Shown here: positions 1-10,086 of the stretch, one piece after another
How positions within the stretch are numbered: position 1 is the first letter of the stretch
How the letters are laid out: every line of letters starts with the position of its first letter
Source of the DNA: Betaproteobacteria bacterium
GTDB taxonomy: Bacteria; Pseudomonadota; Gammaproteobacteria; Burkholderiales; SG8-39
Direction of reading: 5' to 3'
DNA: 64,000 bases
Assembly: GCA_947479645.1 (NCBI GenBank)
Contig: CANKAJ010000003.1
Span: 1-64,000, forward strand
Position numbers and translations under genes: made by a program
Notes under the pieces: model-generated
Told to the model about the DNA's origin: nothing
The model's database searches: none
The model's input: the letters and a program-made list of their open reading frames with translations, nothing else

Positions 1-145
1 TACCACATGGACAGAGGTCGTTTCTTCCTACCTTGGGTTTGCAACGCCAAATCGTTGTGACCATCTTATCCCGGAGTGCTTCCCGTTGTGGTACCCACTA
101 GGATGACATAGTCGCATGGGCCGTCACTAATAGCGGCCCCCTCGG

Positions 146-454
146 TCATCCAGTCGTGGTGGCCAGCCAGGTCTGCGCGTAGTGAATATCGAATATCTCC
201 TCGAAGCCGCCAATAGCCAGGCCGTTTTCGCGGATCCTGAGGAGTTGAGCGACTACAAGTTCTGGAATCAGGCAGGGGATGTCGCGTGAGTCTGTAATCA
301 GCCGCGCCCCCCGAACTGTCCGATGAATCGTGGGGTGGTACTTGTCCTCGACGACCAGATCGCCGGTCACGCTCGGAATCTTGCAAACGCGCCAGTTCGG
401 GATGGGCCGGCCTTTGTCTCGCAGGCAGATGACGGTAACTCGCATACTGGACAT
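146..454 (-). CDS. Hypothetical protein, 102 aa (doubtful)
   Basis: I do not recognise this product. The frame is open for 102 codons, with a mixed, protein-like composition (alternating hydrophobic and charged residues, several Ile/Val-rich strands). No clear Shine-Dalgarno sequence precedes the ATG. No signal peptide, membrane segment or known motif is visible. Base composition here is less GC-rich than in the housekeeping genes that follow. The ORF sits downstream of the tRNA-fMet terminator, in a stretch that could be an old insertion next to the tRNA. Other frames are also open across part of it, so it may not be coding. Confidence 0.33.
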   Translation of the reverse strand: MSSMRVTVICLRDKGRPIPNWRVCKIPSVTGDLVVEDKYHPTIHRTVRGARLITDSRDIPCLIPELVVAQLLRIRENGLAIGGFEEIFDIHYAQTWLATTTG

Positions 455-574
455 TTGTTCAGTTTTTGAGCGTCGCGGGCAAATCCTTGGCTAACCTGCC
501 TATTAAGTTTAACCGCTAGAACTACTCCCCTGCCCTGTACATTGGGCCCAGATATCTCCAAACCTTTGGACAGG

Positions 575-717
575 ATGTACGAGGAAGCAGAAATTGAATT
601 AGGCCGGATACCAGTGTGTGGGCTGTTGATTTTCTAGTCGAGGCGTTGACCGGAAAAGCCTACAGCGCCTACATGATCGCAGGCATCCACAAACAAAAAC
701 GGCCTACCAGAAGGTAA
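575..717 (+). pseudogene. Frameshifted coding remnant next to tRNA-fMet
   Basis: Two overlapping plus-strand frames give protein-like text that joins only through a frameshift near 605-640. The first begins MYEEAEIELGR; the second continues TSVWAVDFLVEALTGKAY and ends in a Lys/Arg-rich tail at 715-717. The combined product would be about 47 residues. It resembles the last segment of a larger gene, but no family can be named. Its end overlaps the hairpin that terminates the tRNA on the other strand, so part of the resemblance may be chance. Confidence 0.2.
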
Positions 718-722
718 GCCGT
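691..722 (-). terminator. Rho-independent terminator of tRNA-fMet
   Basis: On the minus strand, ACGGCTTACC and GGTAGGCCGT form a 10-bp stem (one G-T pair) with the tetraloop TTCT, followed by a T-rich run (TTTTGTTTG). It begins 10 nt after the CCA end of the tRNA. Confidence 0.85.
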
Positions 723-731
723 TGATTTGTT

Positions 732-808
<77 letters not shown>

Positions 809-831
809 CCCGACGTCTAACTAGAGAAATG

Positions 832-861
832 ATTATAGCGACAATGGGGGAAAAGCGCCAA
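832..861 (-). promoter_or_regulatory. Sigma70-type promoter of tRNA-fMet
   Basis: On the minus strand, TTGGCG (856-861) and a perfect TATAAT (832-837) are separated by 18 nt. The predicted start falls about 15-20 nt before the mature tRNA 5' end at 808. Confidence 0.75.
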
Positions 862-905
862 TACTCTTTTGCTTTTCGGCAAAGAAGGTACGCCTGCGAT
901 GCAGG

Positions 906-1976
906 CTAGAACAGTCCAAGTTGCCGGGGTTGTTCCGCAACACGAAATAGAGAGGTATCCAGCTTGAATCGTTCACCGCGATCGAGTTGCAGCCTGGCAC
1001 ACGCCAGTTCAAAACGACGACGTATCAGCGCGGCAAATTCCCCCGTTCCTTTCATGCGGCTGACGAACGCCGGATCATTGTCACGTCCATCACGCAAATC
1101 ATGGATACGCGCCATGACGCGGTCGGCGCGCATGGGATAGTGGCGCGCCAGCCAGTCACGAAACAGTGTTTTGACTTCATGCGGCAGACGCAGGATGACG
1201 TAACCGGCCATGCTGGCACCCGCCTCCGCCGCGACCTCCAGAACCGGTTCCACATCACTGTCATTGATAAATGGAATCACCGGCGCCATCAGCACGCCAC
1301 AGGGTATTCCGGCATCGGCCAGTCGCTTGATGGTCTCGATGCGACGATAGGGTGCAACCGCCCGCGGCTCCAGCTTTCCGGACAAAATGGGATCAAGCGA
1401 AGTCACTGACACGAACACATGCACCAGCCGATCGCGGGCCATGGCCATGAGAATGTCCATGTCACGTTCGACCAGAGACGATTTGGTCACAATCCCAACG
1501 GGATGACGAAACTCGGCGAGCACCTCGAGAATGCCGCGTGTGATCCGATGCACTCGCTCTGCCGGTTGATACGGGTCGGTATTGGCACCCAGCGCGATCA
1601 ATTCGCATTGGTAACCCGGATGCGACAGTTCCTTCCTCAGCAATGCCGCGGCATTCTGCTTGCCGAAAATACGCGTCTCAAAATCAAGTCCAGGCGACAG
1701 TCCGAGATAAGCGTGGCTGGGTCGCGCATAGCAATAGACGCACCCGTGTTCACATCCCTGATAGGGATTGATTGACTGCGAGAACGGCACGTCGGGTGAC
1801 GTATTGCGCGAGATGATGGACTTGGCCAACTGCAAGGTAATGACCGTGCGTGCCGGCCGCGAAGGCTCTTCCAGGAACGGATCGAGTATCTCGCGCTCGC
1901 GTGTGAAGGCCTCAAAGCGCACACCGGGGTTATCCGCCGCGCCACGCCCCTTGATGGTTGTCGTCGGCGCCTTCAT
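906..1976 (-). CDS. PA0069-family radical SAM protein (SplB-like)
   Basis: This 356-residue protein carries the radical-SAM cluster motif as CX3CX2C at Cys75, Cys79 and Cys82 (GCEHGCVYCYARP), inside the NPYQGCEHGCVYC block typical of the SplB-like/PA0069 group. The family is annotated as related to spore photolyase, but its substrate in Proteobacteria is unknown, so the DNA-repair label is an inference. The ATG is preceded by a GGAG-like site and lies 8 nt after the recR stop, making this the last gene of the dnaX-ybaB-recR run. A short GCCTGC/GCAGGC hairpin (892-906) overlaps the stop and may help end transcription. Confidence 0.9.
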   Translation of the reverse strand: MKAPTTTIKGRGAADNPGVRFEAFTREREILDPFLEEPSRPARTVITLQLAKSIISRNTSPDVPFSQSINPYQGCEHGCVYCYARPSHAYLGLSPGLDFETRIFGKQNAAALLRKELSHPGYQCELIALGANTDPYQPAERVHRITRGILEVLAEFRHPVGIVTKSSLVERDMDILMAMARDRLVHVFVSVTSLDPILSGKLEPRAVAPYRRIETIKRLADAGIPCGVLMAPVIPFINDSDVEPVLEVAAEAGASMAGYVILRLPHEVKTLFRDWLARHYPMRADRVMARIHDLRDGRDNDPAFVSRMKGTGEFAALIRRRFELACARLQLDRGERFKLDTSLFRVAEQPRQLGLF

Positions 1977-1984
1977 CGTCTCCG

Positions 1985-2581
1985 CTACACGGAGCGGCGC
2001 TCTATCAGCGCCTGCGCCAGTGTGCCACTGTCGACATACTCCAGTTCACCGCCAACCGGAATGCCGCGTGCAATGCGGCTCACGCGTATTCCACGTGCTT
2101 TCAGCATTTCGCCGATGTAGTGCGCAGTGGCCTCACCTTCATTGGTGAAATTGGTGGCAACGATAACCTCTTTGACCAGTCCGTCGCTGACGCGCCGCTG
2201 CAACACGTCCAGGCCGATCTCACGCGGCCCGATTCCATCCAGCGGTGACAACCGCCCCATCAATACAAAATAAAGGCCGCTGTAGGCGAGCGTCTGCTCC
2301 ATCATCAACTGATCCGCCGGTGCCTCCACAACGCACAGTTGCGACGCATCGCGTTTGGCTGAGGAGCACAGCTGACACAATTCAGCCTCGGTAAAGGTAT
2401 TGCAACGGGCGCAACGACGAATCGACTGCAGTGCGCGCCCCATTGCCAATCCCAGTCGTTCGGCGCCGGCACGATCATATTGCAGCAGATGATAAGCCAT
2501 ACGCTGCGCCGACTTGGGCCCTACGCCCGGCAGGCAACGCAAGGCACTGATCAGGTCTTCCAGCGTTGAGGGAGATTTCAA
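1985..2581 (-). CDS. recR: Recombination mediator protein RecR
   Basis: The protein is 198 aa, the usual RecR length. It has an N-terminal helix-hairpin-helix ([18 protein letters not shown]), a four-Cys zinc motif (Cys57, Cys60, Cys69, Cys72) and a Toprim domain ([14 protein letters not shown], then [11 protein letters not shown]). RecR works with RecO and RecF to load RecA on gapped DNA. It follows ybaB by 27 nt in the conserved dnaX-ybaB-recR order, which supports both the call and co-transcription. Confidence 0.97.
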   Translation of the reverse strand: MKSPSTLEDLISALRCLPGVGPKSAQRMAYHLLQYDRAGAERLGLAMGRALQSIRRCARCNTFTEAELCQLCSSAKRDASQLCVVEAPADQLMMEQTLAYSGLYFVLMGRLSPLDGIGPREIGLDVLQRRVSDGLVKEVIVATNFTNEGEATAHYIGEMLKARGIRVSRIARGIPVGGELEYVDSGTLAQALIERRSV

Positions 2582-2608
2582 AACTGCTGTAACCTGCTCA
2601 GGCCCTGG

Positions 2609-2938
2609 TCAGAATGGCAGCTTCATGCCCGGCGGCAAACCCAGACCCGAGGTAAAGCCGGACATCTTTTCCTGGACAGTGGACTCGACCTTGCGCACGG
2701 CATCATTGACCGCAGCAGCGACGAGATCTTCCAGCATGTCCTTGTCGTCACCCAGCAGGGAGGGGTCAATGCTGATGCGCTTCACATCATGCTTGCAGGT
2801 CATCACCACCTTCACCAGGCCGGCACCGGCCTGGCCTTCGACCTCAACCGAACCGAGTTGATCCTGCATCTTGCGCATGTTGTCCTGCATCTGCTGTGCC
2901 TGCTTCATCATGCCGGCCAACTGCCCTTTATTAATCAT
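2609..2938 (-). CDS. ybaB: YbaB/EbfC nucleoid-associated protein
   Basis: This 109-aa protein has the family layout: an N-terminal Met/Gln-rich helix ([17 protein letters not shown]), a central beta sheet ([17 protein letters not shown]) and a C-terminal helix ending in a Gly/Pro/Met-rich tail. YbaB dimers bind DNA as nucleoid-associated proteins. Its ATG overlaps the dnaX stop as ATGA (2935-2938), so translation is probably coupled to dnaX. Confidence 0.96.
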   Translation of the reverse strand: MINKGQLAGMMKQAQQMQDNMRKMQDQLGSVEVEGQAGAGLVKVVMTCKHDVKRISIDPSLLGDDKDMLEDLVAAAVNDAVRKVESTVQEKMSGFTSGLGLPPGMKLPF

Positions 2939-4605
2939 GCTTCTCTCCGCTTATGTTCCGGATTGATTGACGTCTCAATGATGGTCGCATCGAACTGCTG
3001 CATCATTTCGACCACAAACTTATCCTGTTTGATCGCTGCCACCGCCCTCTCCTGGGCGGTGTCACCCTTGATTTCACCGACACTGACAACCACTTTGATG
3101 TCCACGCCAAAATAACCAGACAAGGCCGTTTGCAACTTGTCCTGATAGCCAGGCTGGGCAAGATGCTTGGCCGATGATTCGATTGCCAGTTCCATGCACT
3201 TGCCGTCAAAACGCACCAGTTCACTTTGGCGTGCCAGTTGCTGGGCAATGCCGCCCACTTCAAGCCGTTTTGCCAGCGCCGGCCAGTCACCGTCAAATGA
3301 AGCCTTGGCAGGGGCTGCGGCAGGCGCAGGCTCGGAACGCCTGGGGGCGGCAACTGCCGGCGCTGCAACAGGCCTTGCGGCCGCAGGTGTGGCGGCAGAT
3401 GCCGGTGCAGATGCAGGCGCGTGTCCGGCACGGACTGGCGCAGCACTGACTGGCCGGCTCGCTGGCCTTGCTCCGCCTGACTGAGCGCTGCCTGCCGATG
3501 GCTCATTCGGGTCGACTGGAACAAACGCCAGCATGCGCATCAGCGTCATCGTGAAGCCGGCATATTCATCAGGGGCCATGGGCAGGTCCTGGCGTCCGTG
3601 AATCGCAATCTGATAATAGAGCTGCACATCTTCGGCGCGCAGGCTCGAAGCCAGCTTGGTGATGCGCCCGGCATCGGCGCTGCGCTTGGATGATTCGGAC
3701 AATGCTGCAGGCGCCGCCTGCACCAATGCGATCAGATGCAGCAGTGATGCCAGCTCCTGCAACGCCCCGTCAAACGATACATTGCGTGACTCCATATCAT
3801 CGGCCACGGCAATCATCGCCGCGCCGTCGACGGCAACCAGGGCATCGAGAATTGCATAGAGGAAGGAGTCGTCAATGGTGCCCAGCATGGCGCGTACCGC
3901 CATCTCGCTGACGCTGCCCCCCGAATACGCAATGGCCTGGTCAAGCAAAGACAAGGCATCGCGCATGCTACCCCTCGCCCCCTGGGCGATGAGGCGCAAT
4001 GCGCCCTCCTCGCTGGCCAGTTGTTCTTCTTTCAGGATTCGCCCCAACTGGCCGGCGATCTCCGGAACCGGCAACTGCTTGAGGTTGAACTGCAGGCAGC
4101 GCGACAGCACCGTCACCGGCACTTTCTGCGGATCTGTGGTCGCCAGAATGAACATGATGTGCGCAGGCGGCTCCTCCAGCGTCTTCAACATGGCATTGAA
4201 GGCGTGATTGGAGAGCTGGTGAACTTCATCGATCATGTAGACCTTGTAGCGGCCCGATGAAGGCGCATAAGCTGCGCGCTCAAGCAGACCCACCATTTCG
4301 TCCACGCCCCGATACGAGGCGGCGTCCATCTCGATGTAGTCGACATAGCGTCCACTGTCGATTTCGGTGCAGGCCGCACACACACCACAAGGCTTGGCGG
4401 TGATGCCGGTAACACAATTAAGCGACTTGGCAAGGATACGGGCGATGGTGGTTTTACCCACGCCACGGGTGCCGGTAAACAGATAGGCATGATGCAGACG
4501 ACCGGTTTCAAGGGCATGCGTCAGCGCCTTGACGGCGTGCTCCTGCCCCACCAGGGTTTCGAAAGCCCGTGGGCGCCATTTACGGGCAAGAACCTGATAA
4601 CTCAT
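2935..4605 (-). CDS. dnaX: DNA polymerase III subunit gamma/tau
   Basis: The 556-aa clamp-loader ATPase shows Walker A GTRGVGKT (45-52), zinc cysteines at 64, 73, 76 and 79, Walker B (MIDEVHQLS) and the SRC sensor motif (LSRCLQF). An Ala/Pro-rich linker follows (about 375-440), then a C-terminal tau-like domain that would contact the polymerase alpha subunit. No obvious A-rich slippery sequence for programmed frameshifting to gamma was seen. The gene lies downstream of the 4.5S RNA gene and is coupled to ybaB by an ATGA overlap. Confidence 0.96.
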   Translation of the reverse strand: MSYQVLARKWRPRAFETLVGQEHAVKALTHALETGRLHHAYLFTGTRGVGKTTIARILAKSLNCVTGITAKPCGVCAACTEIDSGRYVDYIEMDAASYRGVDEMVGLLERAAYAPSSGRYKVYMIDEVHQLSNHAFNAMLKTLEEPPAHIMFILATTDPQKVPVTVLSRCLQFNLKQLPVPEIAGQLGRILKEEQLASEEGALRLIAQGARGSMRDALSLLDQAIAYSGGSVSEMAVRAMLGTIDDSFLYAILDALVAVDGAAMIAVADDMESRNVSFDGALQELASLLHLIALVQAAPAALSESSKRSADAGRITKLASSLRAEDVQLYYQIAIHGRQDLPMAPDEYAGFTMTLMRMLAFVPVDPNEPSAGSAQSGGARPASRPVSAAPVRAGHAPASAPASAATPAAARPVAAPAVAAPRRSEPAPAAAPAKASFDGDWPALAKRLEVGGIAQQLARQSELVRFDGKCMELAIESSAKHLAQPGYQDKLQTALSGYFGVDIKVVVSVGEIKGDTAQERAVAAIKQDKFVVEMMQQFDATIIETSINPEHKRREA

Positions 4606-4630
4606 GCCGCGATTTTAACACTCATACCCA

Positions 4631-4661
4631 CCCCATCTCCCGCAATGGGCAGGAGATGGGG
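4631..4661. repeat. 10-bp inverted repeat between ffs and dnaX
   Basis: CCCCATCTCC (4631-4640) and GGAGATGGGG (4652-4661) form a perfect stem with an 11-nt loop. It lies between the 3' end of the 4.5S RNA and the dnaX start codon on the same strand. There is no strong T-run, so it could be a weak ffs terminator, an RNA-processing site or a leader hairpin for dnaX. Confidence 0.5.
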
Positions 4662-4708
4662 AAGGGATATCAGGTTTGCACCGCGCAGCGGCGCTGCTAC
4701 GAATGGGG

Positions 4709-4806
4709 TGGCGAGCCTTACCCCCGGCACTTGCAGTGAGTAGCTGTGGCTGCTTCCTTCCGGACCTGACCAGATTAACTACGCCGCAATGCGGGGAGGC
4801 CCGCCA
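4709..4806 (-). ncRNA. ffs: 4.5S RNA (bacterial small SRP RNA)
   Basis: The minus strand contains the signal-recognition-particle core GGTCAGGTCCGGAAGGAAGC, with the GGAA tetraloop and the symmetric loop that binds Ffh. The ends pair as TGGCGGGCC with GGCTCGCCA, giving a single hairpin of about 98 nt, the size of the small bacterial type. It sits directly upstream of dnaX on the same strand. Ends are set by the terminal helix and may be off by a few bases. Confidence 0.95.
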
Positions 4807-4885
4807 TGGACGATAGACAAGAAACACGATCAATTCCTGCCTGCCTTGATTTTATCAGGCTATCGATGCGGACAAACAGGCAACT

Positions 4886-7354
4886 TCAAGTTTTGGTCGT
4901 TTCGGTTTCAATGCTCAACGGCGTCATGGAATCAGGCAGCACGCGTCCCATGCGGGCACGATGGCCGACATGATGGGCCAGTTTCGCTCCCGAGAGCTGC
5001 ACCACTTTGGGCTTGCCGCCCCGCGCCGTGCCGTTGACCGTCAGCGCATTGCCGGAGAAAACCGCCACTGCGCAGAGTTTTTCGTGCGTCTCCAGGCCCA
5101 TCACAATCACGCCGCGGCCACGTGTCATGGCCTTCATCTCGGCAATATCGAATATCAGCAGCCTGCTGCGCTCCGCCGCCGCGGCGACACGCAAGCCGCT
5201 CTTTCCCTTGTCGGCATCGTCGTAGACCGCCGGTGGCAACGGCGTTTCTCCTTCGCCCAGGCTCATGAATTCGCGTCCAGCCTTGCGGTTGGACACCATG
5301 TCGGCGATGGAGGTCAGAAAACCGTAGCCGCCAGTTGAGGCCACCAGCACTCGGGTCTCCGGTTTGCCACCCACGCAATACATGATCTTGCCGCCGCTCT
5401 GGACTTCGACCAAAGAGGATGAGGGTGCGCCATCACCGCGGCCCGGCGGCAGTTCGCCCGCCTGTACGGTATAAGCCCGCCCCATCGAGTCGAGGAAGAT
5501 CACCGGATCGACAGTGCGGCACTTGATCAGGACCAGCAAGCCGTCGCCTTCCTTGAACGACAGTGTCGAAGCCTCCACCTCCCAACCCTGACGCGAGCGG
5601 ATCCAGCCGTTGCGGGAGAAAATGACCGTCAATGGCTCATCAACCACCGGCGTTTCAACCACTGCTTTTTCCGACTCTTCGATGACGGTACGGCGCTTGT
5701 CGCCAAAGGTCTTGATATCGGCCTCAATCTCGCTGATAACCAGATCTTCCAGCACCTTGCGGCTGGACAGGATCTTGTCCAGCTGCTTCTCTTCCGTGCG
5801 CAACTCAGCCAGTTCCTGCTCGACCTTGATGTGCTCGAGCTTGGCCAATTGGCGCAGACGTATTTCCAGAATGTCCTCGGCCTGGCGCTCGGTCAGCTTG
5901 AAGGCCTTGATCAGGTCGGCCTTGGGGTCGTCAGCGGCACGGATGATCCTGATGACCTTGTCCACGTTGAGCAGCACCAGCAGCCGGCCTTCGAGCACAT
6001 GGATGCGATCGAGCACCTTCTCCAGACGAAAGCGGGTGCGGCGGGTCACGGTGTTGAAGCGGAATTCCAGCCATTCCGTCAGCACATCCTTCAGGTTTTT
6101 TCCGGTGGGACGCCCATCCAGTCCGACCATGACCAGGTTGATGGAAGAGTTTGTTTCCATGCTGGTCTTGGCCAGCAGCAGATTGACAAACTCATCGACT
6201 CCCTGGCGCGACGAGCGTGGCTCGAACACCAGTCGCACCGGATGCGTACGATCGGATTCGTCGCGCGCCTTCTCCAGCATGGACAACAGCAACTGCTTCT
6301 CGCGCTGCTGCTCTACCGACAATGACTTCTTGCCCGACTTGGGTTGCGGATTGGTGATGGCATCAATTTCCTCGAGCACCTTGCGCGAGGAGGTGCCGGG
6401 TGGCAACTCGTACACCACCATCTGCCACTGCCCCCGCGCCAGTCGCTCGATGGTCCAGCGCGCACGCACCCGCACCGAACCACGGCCATTGGTATAGGCC
6501 TCGCGCATCTCGGCACGCGGCGTAATGATCTGCCCGCCGCCGGGAAAATCCGGTCCCTTGATGGACTTCATGATTCCGGCCATGCTCAATTCCGGGTCAC
6601 GGATGAGCGCAATGGCGGCGTTCGCCACTTCAGTCAGGTTGTGGCTCGGGATTTCGGTAGCCATCCCCACTGCGATGCCCGATGCGCCATTCAGCAGGGC
6701 CACCGGCAGCCGCGCCGGCAACACCTGTGGCTCCTGCAGGCTGCCGTCGTAGTTCGGCGCAAAATCGACAGTCCCGCTGTCCAGTTCTGCCAGCAGCACA
6801 TCGGCAAACTTGGTCAGGCGTGCTTCCGTGTAGCGCATGGCTGCAGGATCATCGCCGTCGCGCGAACCGAAATTGCCTTCACCATCGACCAGCGGGTAAC
6901 GCAACGTGAAGTTCTGCGCAATGCGCACCAGCGCGTCGTACACCGAGGCGTCTCCGTGCGGGTGGAATTTGCCGAGCACGTCACCAACAACGCGCGCCGA
7001 CTTCTTGCGCGGCGTGCCTGCCTTGCCCCCCATTTCCCACATGGCGTACAGAATGCGCGACTGCACCGGCTTCTGACCATCGGCCACGCGCGGCAGGGCA
7101 CGATCCTTGACTGTTGCAATGGCATATTGCAGATACTGCGTCGATGCATAACGCCCCAGCGGCAACACATCGCCGTACTCACCGGAGATTGGAGCAAAGC
7201 GCGAGGGCGGCTCCGCGCCCCCTGCACCGCCTGCGCCGCCTGCCGCAGCAGGCGTATCTGCCATGGCGGCGACTACTGCCGGCTCACCGCCAGCATCGGC
7301 TTGCTGCACCGGCGCTGCTGCCACACCTTCAAAAAGATCGTTCTGATTGCCCAT
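4886..7354 (-). CDS. parC: DNA topoisomerase IV subunit A
   Basis: This 822-aa protein is the breakage-reunion subunit that, with ParE, decatenates sister chromosomes. The quinolone-pocket segment [12 protein letters not shown] lies at 131-142 and the catalytic Tyr at 175 (AMRYTEARL). The C-terminal half carries the beta-propeller-like repeats. Residues 1-55 are an Ala/Gly-rich extension (including [12 protein letters not shown]) before the conserved domain begins at about 58, longer than in E. coli. No strong Shine-Dalgarno precedes the chosen ATG, so the true start could be a little downstream. parE lies 80 nt upstream on the same strand. Confidence 0.95.
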   Translation of the reverse strand: MGNQNDLFEGVAAAPVQQADAGGEPAVVAAMADTPAAAGGAGGAGGAEPPSRFAPISGEYGDVLPLGRYASTQYLQYAIATVKDRALPRVADGQKPVQSRILYAMWEMGGKAGTPRKKSARVVGDVLGKFHPHGDASVYDALVRIAQNFTLRYPLVDGEGNFGSRDGDDPAAMRYTEARLTKFADVLLAELDSGTVDFAPNYDGSLQEPQVLPARLPVALLNGASGIAVGMATEIPSHNLTEVANAAIALIRDPELSMAGIMKSIKGPDFPGGGQIITPRAEMREAYTNGRGSVRVRARWTIERLARGQWQMVVYELPPGTSSRKVLEEIDAITNPQPKSGKKSLSVEQQREKQLLLSMLEKARDESDRTHPVRLVFEPRSSRQGVDEFVNLLLAKTSMETNSSINLVMVGLDGRPTGKNLKDVLTEWLEFRFNTVTRRTRFRLEKVLDRIHVLEGRLLVLLNVDKVIRIIRAADDPKADLIKAFKLTERQAEDILEIRLRQLAKLEHIKVEQELAELRTEEKQLDKILSSRKVLEDLVISEIEADIKTFGDKRRTVIEESEKAVVETPVVDEPLTVIFSRNGWIRSRQGWEVEASTLSFKEGDGLLVLIKCRTVDPVIFLDSMGRAYTVQAGELPPGRGDGAPSSSLVEVQSGGKIMYCVGGKPETRVLVASTGGYGFLTSIADMVSNRKAGREFMSLGEGETPLPPAVYDDADKGKSGLRVAAAAERSRLLIFDIAEMKAMTRGRGVIVMGLETHEKLCAVAVFSGNALTVNGTARGGKPKVVQLSGAKLAHHVGHRARMGRVLPDSMTPLSIETETTKT

Positions 7355-7434
7355 GAGTGCGGTTTTATTCTGATATCAATTGTTTTGAAAGTACTTATAA
7401 ACAGTGCAGAAATCACCAAAAATGAAATCAATCA

Positions 7435-9435
7435 TCAACTGATGTCGGCATCCACCAAATTACCGTAGGTCTCCATCCATTCGCGCCGTTGTGAGGCATT
7501 TTCCTTCGCCATCATCATCTCGAACACGCCGGCATCGGTCTCCAGACCATCGGCTTCCACCTGCACCGGCAACATGCGACGCGTATCCGGATTCAGCGTG
7601 GTCTCCCAGAGTTGCTCGGGACTCATCTCGCCCAGACCCTTGAAGCGACTCACGGTCCAGCTGTCATTCTTGACGCCTTCGTCGGCGAGTTTGGCCTCGA
7701 TCGCGTCGAGTTCACCCTTGTCCAGTGCATAAAGCTTGCGCGCCGGCCGGCCCTTGCCGGCGCCGGGAACGTCAATGCGGAACAAGGGGGGCTGCGCCAC
7801 ATAAACGCGGCCGGCATCGATCAATTTGGGAAAGTGCTTGAAAAACAGCGTCAGCAACAACACCTGTATGTGCGAACCATCGACGTCAGCGTCGGCCAGA
7901 ATCACGATCTTGTGATAACGCAAGCCGGACAGGTCGCCAGTACTGTCGGTGGCACCCTTGCGATGCGGATCCACGCCGATTGCCAGCGCAATCGCCTCGA
8001 TTTCCTTGTTGGCATACAGGCTTTCGGGCTGATCCTGCCAGGTGTTCTTGGGCTTGCCTTTGAGCGGCAACACTGCCTGAAATTCCTTGTCGCGCGCCTG
8101 CTTGGCCGAACCGCCGGCCGAGTCGCCCTCAACGATGAACAATTCATTGCGCTCCGGGTCATCGGAGGCGCAATCGGTGAGTTTCCCCGGCAGCACCGCC
8201 ACACCGGTGCTTTTGCGCCGCTCCACCTTCTGCGCCGCGCGCGTGCGTGCCAGCGCCTGACGAATGCACAGCTCGGCGATGCGCTTGCCCTCGTCGACGT
8301 GTTGCGACAACCAAAGCTCGAAAGGATCGCGAACCATCTGGCCGACCAACTTCACGGCATCGCGATAGATCAACTCGTTCTTCACCTGCCCCTTGAATTG
8401 CGGATCCAGCATCTTTACCGCCAGCACATAGGAAACGCGCGACCACACATCCTCGGGCACGATCTTCAGCCCGCGCTGCCCCATTTCATGATGTTCGATG
8501 AAGTTGCGTATGGCCGCGTAAACCCCTTCGCGCAGGCCCGCGACGTGAGTGCCGCCCTGCCGGGTCGGAATCATGTTCACATAGGACTCGGCAACCACCT
8601 CGCCCTCGACGGTCCAGGCCAGCGCCCATAACGCGCCTTCGCCCTCGGAAAAGCTGTCGGACTCCGACTGCGCGCTGATATAGCGTTCGCCAAAGAAGGT
8701 GTCGGCCACCGTGCCAAGACCTTCAATAGCTCCCTGGAAATAACCCTTGATCCCTTCCGGAAAATGCCAGGTCTGGGTTTCGATCCGCCCGGCTTTCTCT
8801 ACACCCAGGGTGAAGCGAACTCCAGGCAACAACATCGCCTTGGCGCGCAACAGGGCGGCGATGTCCGATGTCACGATCTTCGCTGAATCAAAATATTTGG
8901 GATCGGGCCAGAACCGGATGGTGGTGCCGGTCTCGCGCGCCGCGACCGCCTTGACCTTCCTGAGCGCTTCCTTGACCTGACCGTTATTGTGGAACACCAG
9001 GCGATGCAATCCGCCTTCGCGCTTCACCTCCACTTCCAGGCGGGTGGACAAGGCGTTGGGCACGCATACCCCCACACCGTGCAACCCACCGGCAATCCGA
9101 TAGACCGACTCCTTGTCCGTCTTGCGGAACTTTCCGCCCGAATGCAGCGTGGTGAAGATCACCTGCACTGCGGGAATCTTCTTCTTTGGATGAATATCGA
9201 CAGGAATGCCGCGACCATCGTCTTCCACCGAAGCCGACCCATCTTCGTAAAGAATAACGGCCACATTCTTGGCAAACCCCGCCAGCCCCTCGTCCGACGC
9301 GTTATCGATGACTTCAACCAGCGCGTGGTTTGGATTGATCGGATCGGTGTACATGCCGGGCCGGTGCAGGATCGGCGACAGGTCTTCGAGGATTTCAATA
9401 TCCTCTGCGTTGTAACCCCTAGATTTTGTTGCCAT
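7435..9435 (-). CDS. parE: DNA topoisomerase IV subunit B
   Basis: This 666-aa ATPase subunit has the GHKL N-box EVIDNASDEG (Asn45), the DDGRGIP loop, the GGLHGVG lid, and the Toprim motif EGDSAGGSA with the DADVDGSHI acidic cluster. I place the start at MATKSRGYNAEDI. The frame is open for 47 more codons upstream, but that stretch lacks family similarity. An AGGGG-like site is about 14 nt upstream. With parC 80 nt downstream, the pair forms the A2B2 decatenase. Confidence 0.95.
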   Translation of the reverse strand: MATKSRGYNAEDIEILEDLSPILHRPGMYTDPINPNHALVEVIDNASDEGLAGFAKNVAVILYEDGSASVEDDGRGIPVDIHPKKKIPAVQVIFTTLHSGGKFRKTDKESVYRIAGGLHGVGVCVPNALSTRLEVEVKREGGLHRLVFHNNGQVKEALRKVKAVAARETGTTIRFWPDPKYFDSAKIVTSDIAALLRAKAMLLPGVRFTLGVEKAGRIETQTWHFPEGIKGYFQGAIEGLGTVADTFFGERYISAQSESDSFSEGEGALWALAWTVEGEVVAESYVNMIPTRQGGTHVAGLREGVYAAIRNFIEHHEMGQRGLKIVPEDVWSRVSYVLAVKMLDPQFKGQVKNELIYRDAVKLVGQMVRDPFELWLSQHVDEGKRIAELCIRQALARTRAAQKVERRKSTGVAVLPGKLTDCASDDPERNELFIVEGDSAGGSAKQARDKEFQAVLPLKGKPKNTWQDQPESLYANKEIEAIALAIGVDPHRKGATDSTGDLSGLRYHKIVILADADVDGSHIQVLLLTLFFKHFPKLIDAGRVYVAQPPLFRIDVPGAGKGRPARKLYALDKGELDAIEAKLADEGVKNDSWTVSRFKGLGEMSPEQLWETTLNPDTRRMLPVQVEADGLETDAGVFEMMMAKENASQRREWMETYGNLVDADIS

Positions 9436-9580
9436 TCTGAGTATTACCCCTAGTAATGGGGGCCCTGAAAAGATGCGCCATGATACCCGCGAAAGAGCGC
9501 AAATCCCAGTGCAGGCTGGATTCGAGCGTAACGGATTGATTTGAAACGGGGCGGCCAGTGGCACCCCTTCCGGCACTGAC

Positions 9581-9919
9581 CTAGCGCGTGGCGCGTTTGG
9601 CCATCAGCGCGGCGTCCTCAACCACTTTCAATGGATTCCCGCCCCAGAGCATGGCCGCATAGAACGGATCCTCAAGCTTGGCGGTTACCACTGCACGCCA
9701 CTGATACTGATTGAGAACCAGCATGGAACCGGTCATACCCATGTCGCCGATGATGCTGAATGAGGCCTGCAGCACTTCCCTGATTGGCTGATGATCCCAT
9801 TTCACCGGCTCCACCGAAGCGATGGAACGGGGAGCCTCGCCGGGATACGCCGAAAACGAGCCAATACAACCGTCAATTGTCTTGAACGAACAGGCAAGTC
9901 GATTGCCGCGAGGTGTCAT
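9581..9919 (-). CDS. Hypothetical protein, 112 aa
   Basis: I do not recognise this product. It is soluble-looking and mixed alpha/beta, with no signal peptide or transmembrane helix. The C-terminal part (MLWGGNPLKVVEDAALMAKRA) is helix-like and reads like the end of a larger enzyme. The start codon lacks a convincing ribosome-binding site, so it may be a truncated remnant. It is divergent from the Bug receptor at 10087 and lies upstream of parE. Confidence 0.5.
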   Translation of the reverse strand: MTPRGNRLACSFKTIDGCIGSFSAYPGEAPRSIASVEPVKWDHQPIREVLQASFSIIGDMGMTGSMLVLNQYQWRAVVTAKLEDPFYAAMLWGGNPLKVVEDAALMAKRATR

Positions 9920-10086
9920 GATCTTGTCCGCATCATTGAACTTTGTATTTACGCCTTCTCACCACAACAGCGCCGCGTCCGCCTATGGACAAGCACCAAA
10001 AATGCGTCTAGCGTTAAACGGCGTTACCACCGAGCTCACTCATACAACTATAACTCAAATAACTTTCAAGCCTGAGGAGGATGATC

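Noticed and set aside
3300..3480. A programmed frameshift site in dnaX
   Set aside because: No A-rich slippery heptamer was seen around the domain boundary; the repeated GC-rich text is an Ala/Pro linker.
5610..8631. Several long plus-strand frames (e.g. 5610-6497, 6344-7468, 7612-8631)
   Set aside because: They are antisense shadows of parC and parE; Ser/Arg-rich or Leu/Gln-rich composition without motifs.
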